NCBI GenBank assembly: GCA_938006335.1
Contig: CALLMF010000033.1
Location: 1 to 64,000, forward strand
Source: an uncultured Granulosicoccaceae bacterium
Lineage (GTDB): Bacteria > Pseudomonadota > Gammaproteobacteria > Granulosicoccales > Granulosicoccaceae
Reading direction: 5' to 3'
Length of the DNA stretch: 64,000 nucleotides
This document shows positions 17,765 through 27,725 of the stretch, piece after piece. Below the pieces are notes generated by a model. It searched no databases, had not been told where the DNA came from, and saw only the letters and a list, made by a program, of their open reading frames with translations. The position numbers and the translations under genes are program-made. Numbering within the stretch: the stretch's first letter is position 1; every line of letters starts with the position of its first letter.

Positions 17765-19042
17765 ATGAACAAGCACACGCCACTCGTCCGCATCGCCCTG
17801 CTGGCGGGCTTTCTGCCCGGCTGCGCCGCCTTGGCCAACGAGGAGTACATCGATTGCTCCGTGCCCCACCAGGACACGCGCATCGAGCAGTGTCTGACCG
17901 TGCTGCGCGCCAGCGACTACCCCAACGGCCTGCGTAGCGCCGACATCGACGGCCATGCCTGCATGCTGATGGATGCGGATCTGAGCTTTCAGCCCGGAGA
18001 ATCCGCCATTCCGATCACCGCGGTGTTCGACCGGTCCGACAAGACCCTCGACTGCGCGGGTGGCGTCATCGACTTTGGCCGTGGTCGCTACGGCGCACGT
18101 GACCTGCCGGGTGGTCAGGTGACGCCCGCTGGCACCGGTAGCCTGCCCTTTGTGCGGCTGGTCGATGACACCTCGCTATCCAACATCACCGTGCGCAACT
18201 GCACGATGCGTGGCACCCGCGGCGTGGGCCTGCAGCTCACCCGCTTCTTTGGTGGTGAACTCGGCGGCGACGGGGAGCTCGGACCGGATGAGCCGCTGCC
18301 GGTCGGTCACAGCAATATCCTGCTTGAAGACCTCGTGATCGAGGATGTGCACGTGGGCATCTACCTCGGCAACTTCAGCGAGGACGTGACCATGAACCGC
18401 ATCCGCATCGATGGCACCGAGCGCATCGCCGTGTATTCCGAATCCGGCAGCCAGCGAATCACGCTGAGTCATTCGGTGATCGCCAACAACCAAACACGCG
18501 AAGCTGTCGCCTGGGATTCCACCTACAACAGCGACATCACCGACACCCTTTTTCTGAACAACCGAGAAGGGGCCATCAATGTGTACCGCAACTGCGGCGA
18601 GCTGAAGGGCATTGTCTGTCCGGTGGTTCGTTCTACCGCACCAAACAACAACACGTTTACCGGCAATAGCTTCGTGAACAACGGTGTTGGCGGGCTTCGT
18701 ATCGCTTCACGGCAAGGGCGCAATCACAACGAAGGCTGGTGTGCGGATCTGGATGGTCAAGCGGGCAAGTTCACTGACACCGCAGAGAACAATCTGGTCG
18801 CCAACAATGTCTTCGTCTGCGAGGAAGGTACGTCACTGGTCATGCAGGACGGCCCAAACCTGGTGCGTGACAATCACATCGTGGCACGCGGCAAATGCGT
18901 GCCCTACGAGATTTCCACCGGAGGGCTCGGTCGTTCAGCCAGCGGTGAGCTCGATGGTCTGGTGCTCGAAGGCAACACCATCGATTCCGAACGTCCGCAA
19001 AAGCTGCGTAACGTCGGTAATGGCGTGAGCATTACCGACTGA
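17765..19042 (+). CDS. Exported right-handed parallel beta-helix protein
   Basis: From the ATG at 17765 the product has 425 residues with a signal peptide (IALLAGFLPGCAALANE). A Cys follows LPG but the pattern reads equally well as Sec cleavage at ALA-NE. The body shows repeating PbH1-type strands (NITVRNCTMRGTRGVGLQ; DVTMNRIRIDGTERIAVY; ITLSHSVIANNQTREAV; NNTFTGNSFVNNGVGGL), the Beta_helix fold of polysaccharide lyases, epimerases and adhesins. I see no diagnostic catalytic motif, so substrate and activity are unassigned. It lies in the second insert, between yebC and nudB. Confidence 0.78.
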   Translation: MNKHTPLVRIALLAGFLPGCAALANEEYIDCSVPHQDTRIEQCLTVLRASDYPNGLRSADIDGHACMLMDADLSFQPGESAIPITAVFDRSDKTLDCAGGVIDFGRGRYGARDLPGGQVTPAGTGSLPFVRLVDDTSLSNITVRNCTMRGTRGVGLQLTRFFGGELGGDGELGPDEPLPVGHSNILLEDLVIEDVHVGIYLGNFSEDVTMNRIRIDGTERIAVYSESGSQRITLSHSVIANNQTREAVAWDSTYNSDITDTLFLNNREGAINVYRNCGELKGIVCPVVRSTAPNNNTFTGNSFVNNGVGGLRIASRQGRNHNEGWCADLDGQAGKFTDTAENNLVANNVFVCEEGTSLVMQDGPNLVRDNHIVARGKCVPYEISTGGLGRSASGELDGLVLEGNTIDSERPQKLRNVGNGVSITD

Positions 19043-19062
19043 CAGGAGTCACCTACTCGTTG

Positions 19063-19911
19063 TCAGGGGTAGGCCAACGCCGTGACCGACAAGCTGGATT
19101 CACCGACCGCGTGCTCCTCGGTGTAGTAACGCCCGAGGGTCAACAGCAAGCCGCCATGCACGTCGGGCAAATCGGCAACCAGTAGGTCCGGTACCGTGAA
19201 CACACCATCGTCCTCCAGCTCGCATTGAATGACATCCATGCGACCGGTGTCTGCTCGACCATACTGCAAGGTCAACGCAATGCGCGTGTTCGGCACCAAC
19301 GAGGTGTTCCAGCGAATCGCCTCACCGGGATCGCTCAACAGATTGCCCTCCGGCGCCGTGACCACCGGCACATCAACCAGCGTGACTGCGAGACCGCTCG
19401 CTGCTGGAAACGCATCGCCACCCTCGATCTCCAGCACGAGATCGTCCGCAACGGGGCCTTCCACCCAACGCTCGTCCGTCGCATAGAACACCTTGCCCGC
19501 GACGCGCTGCGCGGTGAGTTCAACGGATTCTCCGCTACGCGCGGACAAGGTCAGCCGGTCGCCCGCATCCAGTGTGATGGGTGCACCGCCTCGCCCTGCA
19601 CTCGCCGCGTTCTCACTGACTTCAGTCACGTTGCAACGATCAGATCCACTTTGCCACGACGCACTTGAGCTCGCAGGCGATGTGCGCTCGGTGAACCAGG
19701 CGTCCACCGTCGTCTTGGTCGATCGCGTTTCGATCCAGACAATCCCCTGAGTATCCGCTGCGTCTACCATCGGAGGCGTCTCGTTGGCAGGCGCTGTGGC
19801 GCCACCGTTACTGTCACCTCCGCAGGCAGCCATCAGGGCTGCGGTCAGCGACACGACGGCCCACGCCATGGGGCCTATCGTCGGATGTGCTGTCAGATTG
19901 TGGGGCGGCAT
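19063..19911 (-). CDS. Putative lipoprotein of unknown function
   Basis: The product has up to 282 residues; an ATG 14 codons in (19869) would place the hydrophobic stretch at the N-terminus. The signal ends in lipobox LMAAC followed by GGDSNGG. The remainder is beta-rich with acidic patches and two Cys (RCNVTEV; IQCELEDDG). I recognise no family. The gene is convergent with the beta-helix gene, 20 bases between stops. Confidence 0.6.
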   Translation of the reverse strand: MPPHNLTAHPTIGPMAWAVVSLTAALMAACGGDSNGGATAPANETPPMVDAADTQGIVWIETRSTKTTVDAWFTERTSPASSSASWQSGSDRCNVTEVSENAASAGRGGAPITLDAGDRLTLSARSGESVELTAQRVAGKVFYATDERWVEGPVADDLVLEIEGGDAFPAASGLAVTLVDVPVVTAPEGNLLSDPGEAIRWNTSLVPNTRIALTLQYGRADTGRMDVIQCELEDDGVFTVPDLLVADLPDVHGGLLLTLGRYYTEEHAVGESSLSVTALAYP

Positions 19912-20010
19912 GCACCGGTAACGGCCGCTGATGCAAGGCTTTAACGCTTGTTCGCGGTATCCGTGGGCCCCGTCCCCAAATCGGTCCAGGTTCTCACGCG
20001 ATCGTCGGCA

Positions 20011-20649
20011 TCACGTGAACGATGTGGTGTTGATGAAGCGAGCCGCAAGCGCTGCACACTCTTTGGAGAAGATCATCGTCGAGTGAGAGCGCGGCACGGT
20101 GACCACATCCGTCGCGGCATCCGCAAGCGTCTCGCTCGCCGCGACCACGCCGTCGGACTCTTCGCTCAAGGGGTAGAACAGCGCCGACATGCCAAGACTG
20201 CCACTACCGTTGATGATGCCCAGCGGGTGGTTGCCCGGCCATGCAGGCGCACCGCCGAGCAGACCGCTCTCGACGCTGCGGCCGAGCAACGGCCGCAGCA
20301 GCTTGTTGGCGTGCACACGACGAGCGACCTCGCTGCCATGAACGGGCGAGCCCAGCAGCACGAGTTTGTCTACCGGCACGTTGGTGTGACGGTTGAGCAT
20401 GTGCATGGTGACGATACCGCCGAGACTGTGCGCCACCACGTGACATTTCTCGCCCTCGAGATCCTCGATCGCAGTGGCCAGCCCGTCTGCATTCTCCGCC
20501 GGCGATTGGCGCAGGAAGTCGTAGCTGTATTCGTGTGTGCGAAAGCCATGGCCACGTAGATGTTGCGCCATCACGCTCATCACGAAACCATGCATCCAGA
20601 TACCGTGAACGAGGATCACGGTGTCGCCAGTCGTTTGATCGCTAGACAT
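20011..20649 (-). CDS. Alpha/beta hydrolase, lipase-like
   Basis: From the ATG at 20649 the product has 212 residues and opens directly into the fold (DTVILVHGIWMHGFVM, oxyanion-hole HG). The nucleophile elbow is VVAHSLGGIVT (Ser in AHSLGG). Later Asp and His candidates are ESDGVVAASETL and VPRSHSTMIF. It resembles short bacterial lipase/esterase proteins annotated with PGAP1-like or EstA-like hydrolases. There is no signal peptide, so it is probably cytoplasmic. It starts 13 bases after nudB; the substrate is unknown. Confidence 0.82.
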   Translation of the reverse strand: MSSDQTTGDTVILVHGIWMHGFVMSVMAQHLRGHGFRTHEYSYDFLRQSPAENADGLATAIEDLEGEKCHVVAHSLGGIVTMHMLNRHTNVPVDKLVLLGSPVHGSEVARRVHANKLLRPLLGRSVESGLLGGAPAWPGNHPLGIINGSGSLGMSALFYPLSEESDGVVAASETLADAATDVVTVPRSHSTMIFSKECAALAARFINTTSFT

Positions 20650-20662
20650 CGACAGACAAGAC

Positions 20663-21118
20663 TCAGACCGGGTGCGCTGTCTTTCGGTACGCGTCGAGCG
20701 CTGCACGGTTGGTCGGTGACGACATCTGCTGACGCGCGTCGCGGTAAGACAACCAGCAGAAGTTCCGATGCTCCAGCGGGCTTAGCTCCACAGGCACCTC
20801 TGAAGGTAGTGTCACGGCAAATACATGCTCACGATTGCTTGTCACATCCGGAGCATAGCGATGTCTCCACTCATCGCGTATCGGGAAGTCGGTGTAGTAA
20901 CCGAGATCCACAGGCAGTGCGTCAATGCCCGTTTCCTCAACGAGCTCACGGTGCGCGGCATGTGCTGGCGACTCGTCTGTCTCCAGGCTGCCGGTCACCG
21001 ATTGCCAGAACCCGACCGGTGACACACGTTCCATGAGTAGATAACGATCGTTGACAGTCGCCACCAGTACCAATATCGATTCGGGCCGCTTCCATTGAGC
21101 GGCTGCAACGGTGGTCAC
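20663..21118 (-). CDS. nudB: Dihydroneopterin triphosphate diphosphatase NudB
   Basis: The product has 151 residues from a GTG at 21118 that overlaps the upstream stop (GTGA). The Nudix box reads GSLETDESPAHAAHRELVEETGID with the REL-EE core. NudB removes pyrophosphate from dihydroneopterin triphosphate early in folate synthesis. Placement between aspS and yebC is the common gammaproteobacterial order, supporting the specific name over a generic Nudix call. A folate role also fits the folate-dependent cluster further right, though no direct link is shown. Confidence 0.9.
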   Translation of the reverse strand: MTTVAAAQWKRPESILVLVATVNDRYLLMERVSPVGFWQSVTGSLETDESPAHAAHRELVEETGIDALPVDLGYYTDFPIRDEWRHRYAPDVTSNREHVFAVTLPSEVPVELSPLEHRNFCWLSYRDARQQMSSPTNRAALDAYRKTAHPV

Positions 21119-22917
21119 GTGTCAACGGACATCCCGTTTTTCTCCTCACAGGCCTTGCGTGCCCCACCGATCCAGTCATCGCGTTCGATGCGCCCGGGGA
21201 ACGTATTGATCGCCTCGGTGACCCGGGCCACATCATCCTCGGTAAACGCGGCAATCTGCTCGAAGGTGGTAACGCCCAGATCGTTGAGCACCCGCTCCAT
21301 GACAGGACCAATGCCCTTGATCATCTTGAGATCATCGCGCTCTGCAGGCGTGTCGAACAGGCGCTTTCGCGCGACGCGAACCCCTGCCGTCGAGTCCTTG
21401 GGTTGATCCGTTGGTGTAGAGGATTCTCGCTGAGACTCGACGACAGTATTCTCTGCAGCAGTAACGCGCATTGTGGCGGCATCGCTCCTTGGCCGAGCCT
21501 GACGTGCTTCCAGGGCTACGATCTCGCTGCGCAGACGGCGGAGCTCGAGATCGGTTTCTCCCGCGCGCTCGACGCGCTGCTGTGCAGCGTCGAGCGCTGT
21601 CCGTAGTTGCTCGACCCGCGCGCGGCTCGACTCCAGTTCACGATTCAAACTGTCACGAGCACGCAGCTGATCACTTGTCATCCGGGACGCATCTTCTTCG
21701 ACCTTCAGCTCGGCAATGCGCCGGTCGCGCGCTTCGACTTCTCGGCGCAACTCGTCAACCTGCGCCGACAAGGCCGAGGCCTCCGCTTCGAGCGCGAGTG
21801 CATGTTCGACGGCCGCGCTTGCATGCTCGGCGGTCAATGCGTCCTGCCGGACTTGTTCCTCCAGTGATCTGACTTTTTCCTTGGCGTTTTGCTCACGAAT
21901 CATGGCCGCCTTGATATCGCTCTCTGCGGCTTGCTCGAGTGCCTTGTGCTCCTCACTGGCTGTCGCCAAGGCGAGTTCCGCTTCTACCAGAGACCGTTGC
22001 GTCCGCTCCAGATCGCCAGTGCTTGCCTGCAAGGCCCGCATGGCTACCTGCTGCGAACGTAGGGTTTCGACGTGTCGTGCGTTCTCTTCGCGCACCAGGG
22101 CGACCTCTCGCTCAGCACCCATCGCACGCTCCTGTGCTTCCTTGTTCAGGCTGATCAGCTCGGCGCGCTGATGGGAAAACCACTCGCCATGTTCGGCAAC
22201 GAGAAGCTCAAGTTCACGCACCTTGTCCTCTGCCACCTGCTGACCCTCGCGCGCGCTATCCGCACGCCGGATCACCGCGTCTACCGATTCATCTTCCTGC
22301 AGTGCCGCGTTGATGTCGCCCAGTTGATTGTCACGCGCCTCAAGCATTGCCCGTGCAGCGTCGAGGCGTGCTTGCAAGCGCGTGCGATCGCGGTCGCTGG
22401 CCGCGCGCTCCAAGGCCTGAGCGTGCCGGTACTCGTCGTCCTTTTCCCTGAGCAACAACTCAAGCTCGGCGCAACGTAGGCGAGCGTGTTCCAGCGTGGC
22501 TGGCTCAGCGGATGACGCGACACCGATGAACGACTCCGCCTGTGACGACGCCTGTGACGACGCCTGTGTAGCCGGCTGTGTAGCCGCCTGCGACGCCGCG
22601 CATGTCGACGGTTGCGACTCAAGGTCGGACTCAAAATCAAGCGTGGATTCGAGCTCGGGTCCAGACTCCGGCTCAACAACAAAGCGCTCCGGTAGCGGCG
22701 GCGCGCTGTCCAGCGGATGATCTTCGATCGCACGACGGGCTTGCTGCCGCGGAGCATCGCGAAGCTCTGCGCTGAGTCGTTCTCGCGGCGACGGCATCTC
22801 CTGAACCGGCTCAAGCTCGCGCAAGCGCAAGCGCCGCAATCGGCGCAACAGCAGGCCGACGGCGCCAGTAAGTCCCAGCGCCGCGATCACGACTACCTGC
22901 ATCGGTGTCATGTCCAT
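21115..22917 (-). CDS. Membrane-anchored coiled-coil protein with C-terminal helix-hairpin-helix domain
   Basis: From the ATG at 22917 the product has 600 residues. An N-terminal membrane segment (MQVVVIAALGLTGAVGLLL) is followed by a basic stretch, an acidic Ser/Gln-rich region of short repeats (SQASSQASSQAES), about 330 residues of coiled coil, and a C-terminal domain reading DDLKMIKGIGPVMERVLNDLGVTT. That last domain is the helix-hairpin-helix unit often annotated as 'flap endonuclease-like' and seen in many inner membrane proteins. No nuclease catalytic residues are evident. It could tether nucleic acid or act as a scaffold. It is translationally coupled to nudB. Confidence 0.75.
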   Translation of the reverse strand: MDMTPMQVVVIAALGLTGAVGLLLRRLRRLRLRELEPVQEMPSPRERLSAELRDAPRQQARRAIEDHPLDSAPPLPERFVVEPESGPELESTLDFESDLESQPSTCAASQAATQPATQASSQASSQAESFIGVASSAEPATLEHARLRCAELELLLREKDDEYRHAQALERAASDRDRTRLQARLDAARAMLEARDNQLGDINAALQEDESVDAVIRRADSAREGQQVAEDKVRELELLVAEHGEWFSHQRAELISLNKEAQERAMGAEREVALVREENARHVETLRSQQVAMRALQASTGDLERTQRSLVEAELALATASEEHKALEQAAESDIKAAMIREQNAKEKVRSLEEQVRQDALTAEHASAAVEHALALEAEASALSAQVDELRREVEARDRRIAELKVEEDASRMTSDQLRARDSLNRELESSRARVEQLRTALDAAQQRVERAGETDLELRRLRSEIVALEARQARPRSDAATMRVTAAENTVVESQRESSTPTDQPKDSTAGVRVARKRLFDTPAERDDLKMIKGIGPVMERVLNDLGVTTFEQIAAFTEDDVARVTEAINTFPGRIERDDWIGGARKACEEKNGMSVDT

Positions 22918-23079
22918 ACACGACCCTCGCTTGTCAGGAAATACAGCTGTTCCCCAAGCGTAGCGATAATTCAGGTCACCTGCTGACTTGTTTCCAAGCG
23001 ATAAAAAACGGCAAATTTCTGGCACCGGACCAACAGCTTCCCGCTCACTTGGCTTGTCGTTGACCGCCGCGCGTTGCGA

Positions 23080-24870
23080 TCAGCTCGTCGTCGGCTTGGC
23101 GCGAATACGCAACGACAGCTCCTTGAGCTGGCGCTCCGACACGCTGCTGGGTGCGCTCGTCAGCAGACAGCTGGCACTTTGGGTCTTCGGAAACGCCATG
23201 ACGTCGCGAATACTGTCGGCACCACACATCAACATGACCAGGCGATCCAGCCCGAACGCGATTCCCCCGTGCGGCGGTGCGCCGTACTTCAATGCGTCGA
23301 GCAGGAAGCCGAACTTGTCGCGAGCCTCTTCTTCTTCGATACCGAGCACATCGAGCGCACGTTGCTGCATCTCGCTGGAGTGGATACGGATGGACCCACC
23401 ACCGACTTCGGTGCCGTTGAGCACCATGTCGTAGGCGCGCGAAAGCACCGCACCCGGATCGGCCTCGAGCTGGCTGTTCCACTCCTCGATGCTGTCGACC
23501 TTGGGCGCGGTGAAGGGATGGTGCAGCGCCTGCCAGCGGTCTTCGCGCTCGTCGTGCTCGAACATCGGAAAATCCACGACCCACAACGGACGCCAGGCAT
23601 CCTCGACGAGCCCCATGTCCTCGCCGACCTTGCAGCGCAAGGCGCCCAAGGCCGCTTCCACAACCGTTGCCTTGTCGGCACCGAAGAACACGAGGTCTCC
23701 GTCTTCTGCCCCGACGCGCTTCATGATTGCGTCGAGCACGTCTGCCGGGAAGAACTTGACGATGGGTGATTGCAGGCCTTCAACGCCCTTGGCCAGTTCA
23801 TTGACCTTGATGTAGGCCAGCCCTTTCGCACCATAGCGGCCGACAAATTCGGTGTAGATGTCGATGTCCTTGCGCGACAGCTTGCTGCCTGCTGGTACGC
23901 GCAGCGCGGCAACGCGGCCTTTCGGATCCTTGGCAGGCGCGGCAAACACCTTGAAATCCACCTCGCTACAAAGGTCGGCCACTTCAACCAGCTCCAGCGG
24001 AATGCGCAGATCCGGCTTGTCGGACCCGAAACGCAGCATGGCCTCGGCGTAGCTCATGCGCGGGAAAGGGTCATCGAGAGAGACGTCCAGCGCGTTCTTG
24101 AAGAGGGTTCTGACGATGCCCTCCATCAGGTTCGTGATGGTGTTCTCGTCGACAAAGCTCATCTCGATATCGAGCTGACTGAATTCCGGCTGACGGTCGG
24201 CTCGCAGATCCTCATCGCGAAAACAGCGCGCCACCTGGTAGTAGCGGTCCATGCCGCCCATCATCAGCAACTGCTTGAACAACTGCGGCGATTGCGGCAG
24301 GGCAAAGAAGTCCCCGGGATGGGTACGGCTTGGTACCAGGTAATCACGCGCGCCCTCGGGCGTTGCGCGAGTCAGCATCGGCGTTTCCACCTCGATGAAG
24401 TCCTCGGCTTCCAGCGCATCCCGCAGGGAGCGGATAACACGTGCGCGCAGGCGCAGGCGCTGCTGCATCTCCGGACGGCGCAAATCCACGTAGCGGTAGC
24501 GCAGCCGGTGTTCTTCCGACACCACTTCCTCGTCGAGCTGGAAGGGCGGCGTTTCGCTACGGTTGAGGATCTCGAGCTCGTGGCCCAGTACCTCGACAGC
24601 ACCGGTACCCAGCTCCTCGTTGACCGTGCCTTCCGGGCGATTACGAACCACGCCCTTGATGCGCAGCACGTATTCGTTGCGCACCTGCTCGGCGAGCGCA
24701 AAGGTGTCAGCGCGATCCGGATCGAAGACCACCTGAACGAGGCCCGTGTGGTCGCGAAGATCGACAAAGATCACCCCGCCATGATCACGCCGACGATGAA
24801 CCCAGCCGCAGAACGTGACTGATTCGCCCAGGTGGTCGAGGTTGACCACCCCACAGGGGTGAGAACGCAT
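23080..24870 (-). CDS. aspS: Aspartate--tRNA ligase AspRS
   Basis: The product has 596 residues from the ATG at 24870 ([15 protein letters not shown]); an extra 11 upstream codons are open but not conserved in kind. It has the OB-fold anticodon-binding domain ([18 protein letters not shown]), class II motif 2 ([20 protein letters not shown]), the bacterial GAD insertion, and motif 3 ([13 protein letters not shown]). It charges tRNA-Asp. The gene faces the PfkB kinase gene across about 115 bases. Confidence 0.97.
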   Translation of the reverse strand: MRSHPCGVVNLDHLGESVTFCGWVHRRRDHGGVIFVDLRDHTGLVQVVFDPDRADTFALAEQVRNEYVLRIKGVVRNRPEGTVNEELGTGAVEVLGHELEILNRSETPPFQLDEEVVSEEHRLRYRYVDLRRPEMQQRLRLRARVIRSLRDALEAEDFIEVETPMLTRATPEGARDYLVPSRTHPGDFFALPQSPQLFKQLLMMGGMDRYYQVARCFRDEDLRADRQPEFSQLDIEMSFVDENTITNLMEGIVRTLFKNALDVSLDDPFPRMSYAEAMLRFGSDKPDLRIPLELVEVADLCSEVDFKVFAAPAKDPKGRVAALRVPAGSKLSRKDIDIYTEFVGRYGAKGLAYIKVNELAKGVEGLQSPIVKFFPADVLDAIMKRVGAEDGDLVFFGADKATVVEAALGALRCKVGEDMGLVEDAWRPLWVVDFPMFEHDEREDRWQALHHPFTAPKVDSIEEWNSQLEADPGAVLSRAYDMVLNGTEVGGGSIRIHSSEMQQRALDVLGIEEEEARDKFGFLLDALKYGAPPHGGIAFGLDRLVMLMCGADSIRDVMAFPKTQSASCLLTSAPSSVSERQLKELSLRIRAKPTTS

Positions 24871-24985
24871 GTTTTGAAGACCCGGTCGAGGAAAACTCCT
24901 CATTGTAGAGCCTTACTGCACTCATACCGGTGGATAATGTGCGACGGCACCTCTGCCACCGCTCTTTTCTCTTATCAGGAGTCTC

Positions 24986-25984
24986 ATGTCCCGCTATCAC
25001 GTGTACGGCATCGGTAACGCCCTCGTCGATCTCGAATTCGAGGTGCCAGAATCCATGCTGACGACTCTGGCCGTGGACAAGGGGCTGATGACGCTGATCG
25101 AAGAGGACCGTCACCACGCCCTGCTGGCAGGCCTCACCGACCACGTCGCCCGACCCTGCGGCGGTGGCTCGGCCGCCAATACCATGACCGCCATCGCACA
25201 GCTGGGCGGCAAGGCCTTCTATTCGTGCAAGGTGGCCAACGACGACGAAGGCGTGTTCTTCATCGACGATCTGGCGGCGAATGGCCTCGAGACCAACCTC
25301 GACAGTGCACGCCTTGTTGACGGCATTACCGGCAAGTGCATCGTGCTGGTCACTCCCGACGCCGAGCGCAGCATGAGCACCCACCTCGGTATCACGTCCA
25401 CGCTTTCGGTGGCGGAGATCGACGAGGACGCCGTCAAGCATGCCGATCACGTCTACCTCGAGGGCTATCCGGTCACCGAGGAACACGCACGCGCCGCACT
25501 GATCAAGGTACGCGACATTGCGCAGCAGGCGAGCGTCCCGGTCGCCCTCACCCTGTCCGACGTCAACATGGTGCGTTTCTTCGGTGACGGGCTCAAGGAG
25601 ATCATCGGCGACGGACTGGACCTGATCTTTGCCAACGAAGACGAAGCCACATTGATGACAGAAGCGAAAGACATCAACGAGTGCGTGCAGTCAATGAAGA
25701 GCCTTGCCCAACGCTTCGTGATTACCCGCGGCGCCAAGGGCGCGGTGTTGTTTGACGGCAATGACACCATCGAGATCGCAGCAGACGCGGTGACACCGGT
25801 CGATTCGAACGGCGCGGGGGACATCTACGCTGGCGCGTTCCTGTACGGGCTCACGCACGGAAAATCCTTCCGTGCCTGCGGGGAACTCGCCGCCGACGCT
25901 GCGCGCGATCTCATTCTCACGTTCGGGGCAAGACTTCCGGCCGAAGACATGCGGGCGGTCGGTCTTCGTCACGCGGACCACTGA
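24986..25984 (+). CDS. PfkB family carbohydrate/nucleoside kinase (adenosine kinase-like)
   Basis: The product has 332 residues. It shows PfkB signature 1 in the CGGGSAANTMTAIAQLGG region and signature 2 with catalytic Asp in TPVDSNGAGDIYAGAF. The N-terminus (YHVYGIGNALVDLEFEV) and overall arrangement resemble bacterial proteins annotated adenosine kinase, but ribokinase-family substrates cannot be read from sequence. The next gene, a rhomboid protease, starts four bases after its stop. Confidence 0.85.
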   Translation: MSRYHVYGIGNALVDLEFEVPESMLTTLAVDKGLMTLIEEDRHHALLAGLTDHVARPCGGGSAANTMTAIAQLGGKAFYSCKVANDDEGVFFIDDLAANGLETNLDSARLVDGITGKCIVLVTPDAERSMSTHLGITSTLSVAEIDEDAVKHADHVYLEGYPVTEEHARAALIKVRDIAQQASVPVALTLSDVNMVRFFGDGLKEIIGDGLDLIFANEDEATLMTEAKDINECVQSMKSLAQRFVITRGAKGAVLFDGNDTIEIAADAVTPVDSNGAGDIYAGAFLYGLTHGKSFRACGELAADAARDLILTFGARLPAEDMRAVGLRHADH

Positions 25985-25988
25985 ACGC

Positions 25989-26654
25989 ATGATTGCCAAG
26001 GGACAGCTGGAGCGCGCGCCGGTCACCACGGGACTGCTCGTGGTCATCGCACTGTGCTTTCTTGCGCAACAGATGCTACGCGCAGGCCTGCTCGAACAGC
26101 ATGGCCTGCTGTACGGGCCAGCCGTATCGCGTGGCGAGTGGTGGCGCCTGCTCAGCTGGGGCTTTCTGCACGCGGACTGGATGCACGCCGGGTTCAACGG
26201 CTTTCTGCTGTTTGCGCTCGGGCCCCAGCTGGAACGAGGTCTTGGGAGCACCCGCTTTGCCATCCTCTACTTCGGCTCGCTGTTTGGCGGTGCGCTCGCC
26301 GTGATGCTGTTCGACTGGCCACAAGCGACGCTCGGCGCATCCGGTGCGGTACTGGGTATTGCCGCGGCGCTCGCCATCTCCTTGTGGTTACGCGGCGCGG
26401 ACCTGCGACAAACCCCGGCGTTTGGACTGGTCGTGATCAACCTGGTGCTGCCGCTGATACTGCCGGGCATTTCGTTCTGGGGTCATCTGGGTGGCGCCCT
26501 GACCGGCGCGGGTCTCGCCTGGCTGATTGCGAGTAGCGCGCGCCAGTCGCCGATGCTGCCCCGAGCGCCCGCAGCCACCGTGGCGCTGGGTGCTGGCGTG
26601 GTGGTCACGCTGGCAGCGCTCGCGGCCCTGGCCGGTCAGATGGTGGGCCGCTGA
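25989..26654 (+). CDS. Rhomboid family intramembrane serine protease
   Basis: From the ATG at 25989 the product has 221 residues with about six membrane helices. Family marks are WWRLLSWGFLHADWMHAGFN (conserved WR and the His/Asn helix), the serine motif TLGASGAVLG in the fourth helix, and the catalytic His in SFWGHLGGALTG. The Ser-His dyad is therefore intact. Substrates are unknown. It is co-directional with the PfkB gene and convergent with the M48 peptidase gene. Confidence 0.92.
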   Translation: MIAKGQLERAPVTTGLLVVIALCFLAQQMLRAGLLEQHGLLYGPAVSRGEWWRLLSWGFLHADWMHAGFNGFLLFALGPQLERGLGSTRFAILYFGSLFGGALAVMLFDWPQATLGASGAVLGIAAALAISLWLRGADLRQTPAFGLVVINLVLPLILPGISFWGHLGGALTGAGLAWLIASSARQSPMLPRAPAATVALGAGVVVTLAALAALAGQMVGR

Positions 26655-26672
26655 CCCCGGAGGTCGGCGCGA

Positions 26673-27536
26673 TCAGGTCGGCGCCTTGGGTGCCTGCTTG
26701 TAGAGCGGCATCACGAGTGCCGCGTACTTGGTCAGATCGGCGATACGGGTTTCGGGCGACGGGTGGGTCGACAGGAACTCCGGTGTGCTGCGGCTGCCGC
26801 TGACCTTGGCCATCTTCTGCCACACGGAAATAGCGGAACGCGGGTCATAGCCGGCTCGCGCCATCAGCTCTACCCCGACCCTGTCGGCCTCGGTTTCATG
26901 GAGCCGACTGTTCTTCATGGCAAAGGTGGAGTTGTAGGCGAGTTGCGCCATGGCCTGCGCATTGGCACCGATCCCGGCGAGCGAGCCGCCGATACCGACG
27001 AGCAACTGCAAGGTCGCCGCCTCCGAGGCGCGTTCGCGTGAGTGCTCACGCAGCGCGTGAGCGATCTCGTGCCCCATGATCGCGGCTATTTCCGGATCGG
27101 TGAGCTGCAACTTGTTGATGATGCCGGTGTAGAACGCGATCTTGCCGCCGGGCATGGCCCAGGCGTTCAGCTGTTCCGACTCGATCACGTTGACCTGCCA
27201 GTCCCAGCGCTGGGCATCGGCTCGAAAGGCGTCGACCTGCGGCACGATTCGGCGGGCGATGGCGCGGACGCGCTGCGTGAGCGCCGAGTCGGAATTCAAG
27301 GCGCCCTTGGCCTGCTGCTCTCGAAGCACAGTGGCATAGGCCTGATTGGCACCGGCCGCCAGCTGCTGCTCGGACACGAACGGCGACATCAGCTGGGTAC
27401 GATCCAGCCCGATCGCGCCACTACTCGTCGTTTTCACGGAGGTGCACGAGCTCACGAGGAGCACCGTGGATAGCAACACCGGCACCGGTGTCCGCAATAG
27501 GCGACGACGAATCAGCTGCAGTCTCATGGTTCGCAC
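26673..27536 (-). CDS. M48 family zinc metalloprotease lipoprotein
   Basis: The product has 287 residues; ATG codons 1 and 4 are both possible. The signal peptide ends LLVSSC, a lipobox, so the enzyme is likely periplasmic and lipid-anchored. The zinc site is MGHEIAHALREHSRER (HEXXH), with the third ligand Glu in SRLHETEADRVGVELM. It resembles LoiP/YcaL-type and BepA-like M48 proteases that handle misassembled outer membrane proteins. Length is typical. Confidence 0.92.
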   Translation of the reverse strand: MRTMRLQLIRRRLLRTPVPVLLSTVLLVSSCTSVKTTSSGAIGLDRTQLMSPFVSEQQLAAGANQAYATVLREQQAKGALNSDSALTQRVRAIARRIVPQVDAFRADAQRWDWQVNVIESEQLNAWAMPGGKIAFYTGIINKLQLTDPEIAAIMGHEIAHALREHSRERASEAATLQLLVGIGGSLAGIGANAQAMAQLAYNSTFAMKNSRLHETEADRVGVELMARAGYDPRSAISVWQKMAKVSGSRSTPEFLSTHPSPETRIADLTKYAALVMPLYKQAPKAPT

Positions 27537-27725
27537 CTCGAAGTAACGCTGGAGTTAAGCACAATGCGCCCGCCAACTGGGCGCCTTGAATAGCATACGC
27601 AACTTGTTTTTGCGCGAGAGGCCCGGGCCTTGCTATGTCGAGATGTTAAGCAGACCATTCGCCTGCGGCGCACGGCAACACTGCCTACACCCGCAGCACC
27701 CACACCGGAGCCACTGATCACGCAC

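Noticed and set aside
23770..24822. A 350-codon open frame opposite aspS
   Set aside because: aspS is unambiguous and the opposite translation has no recognisable motif.
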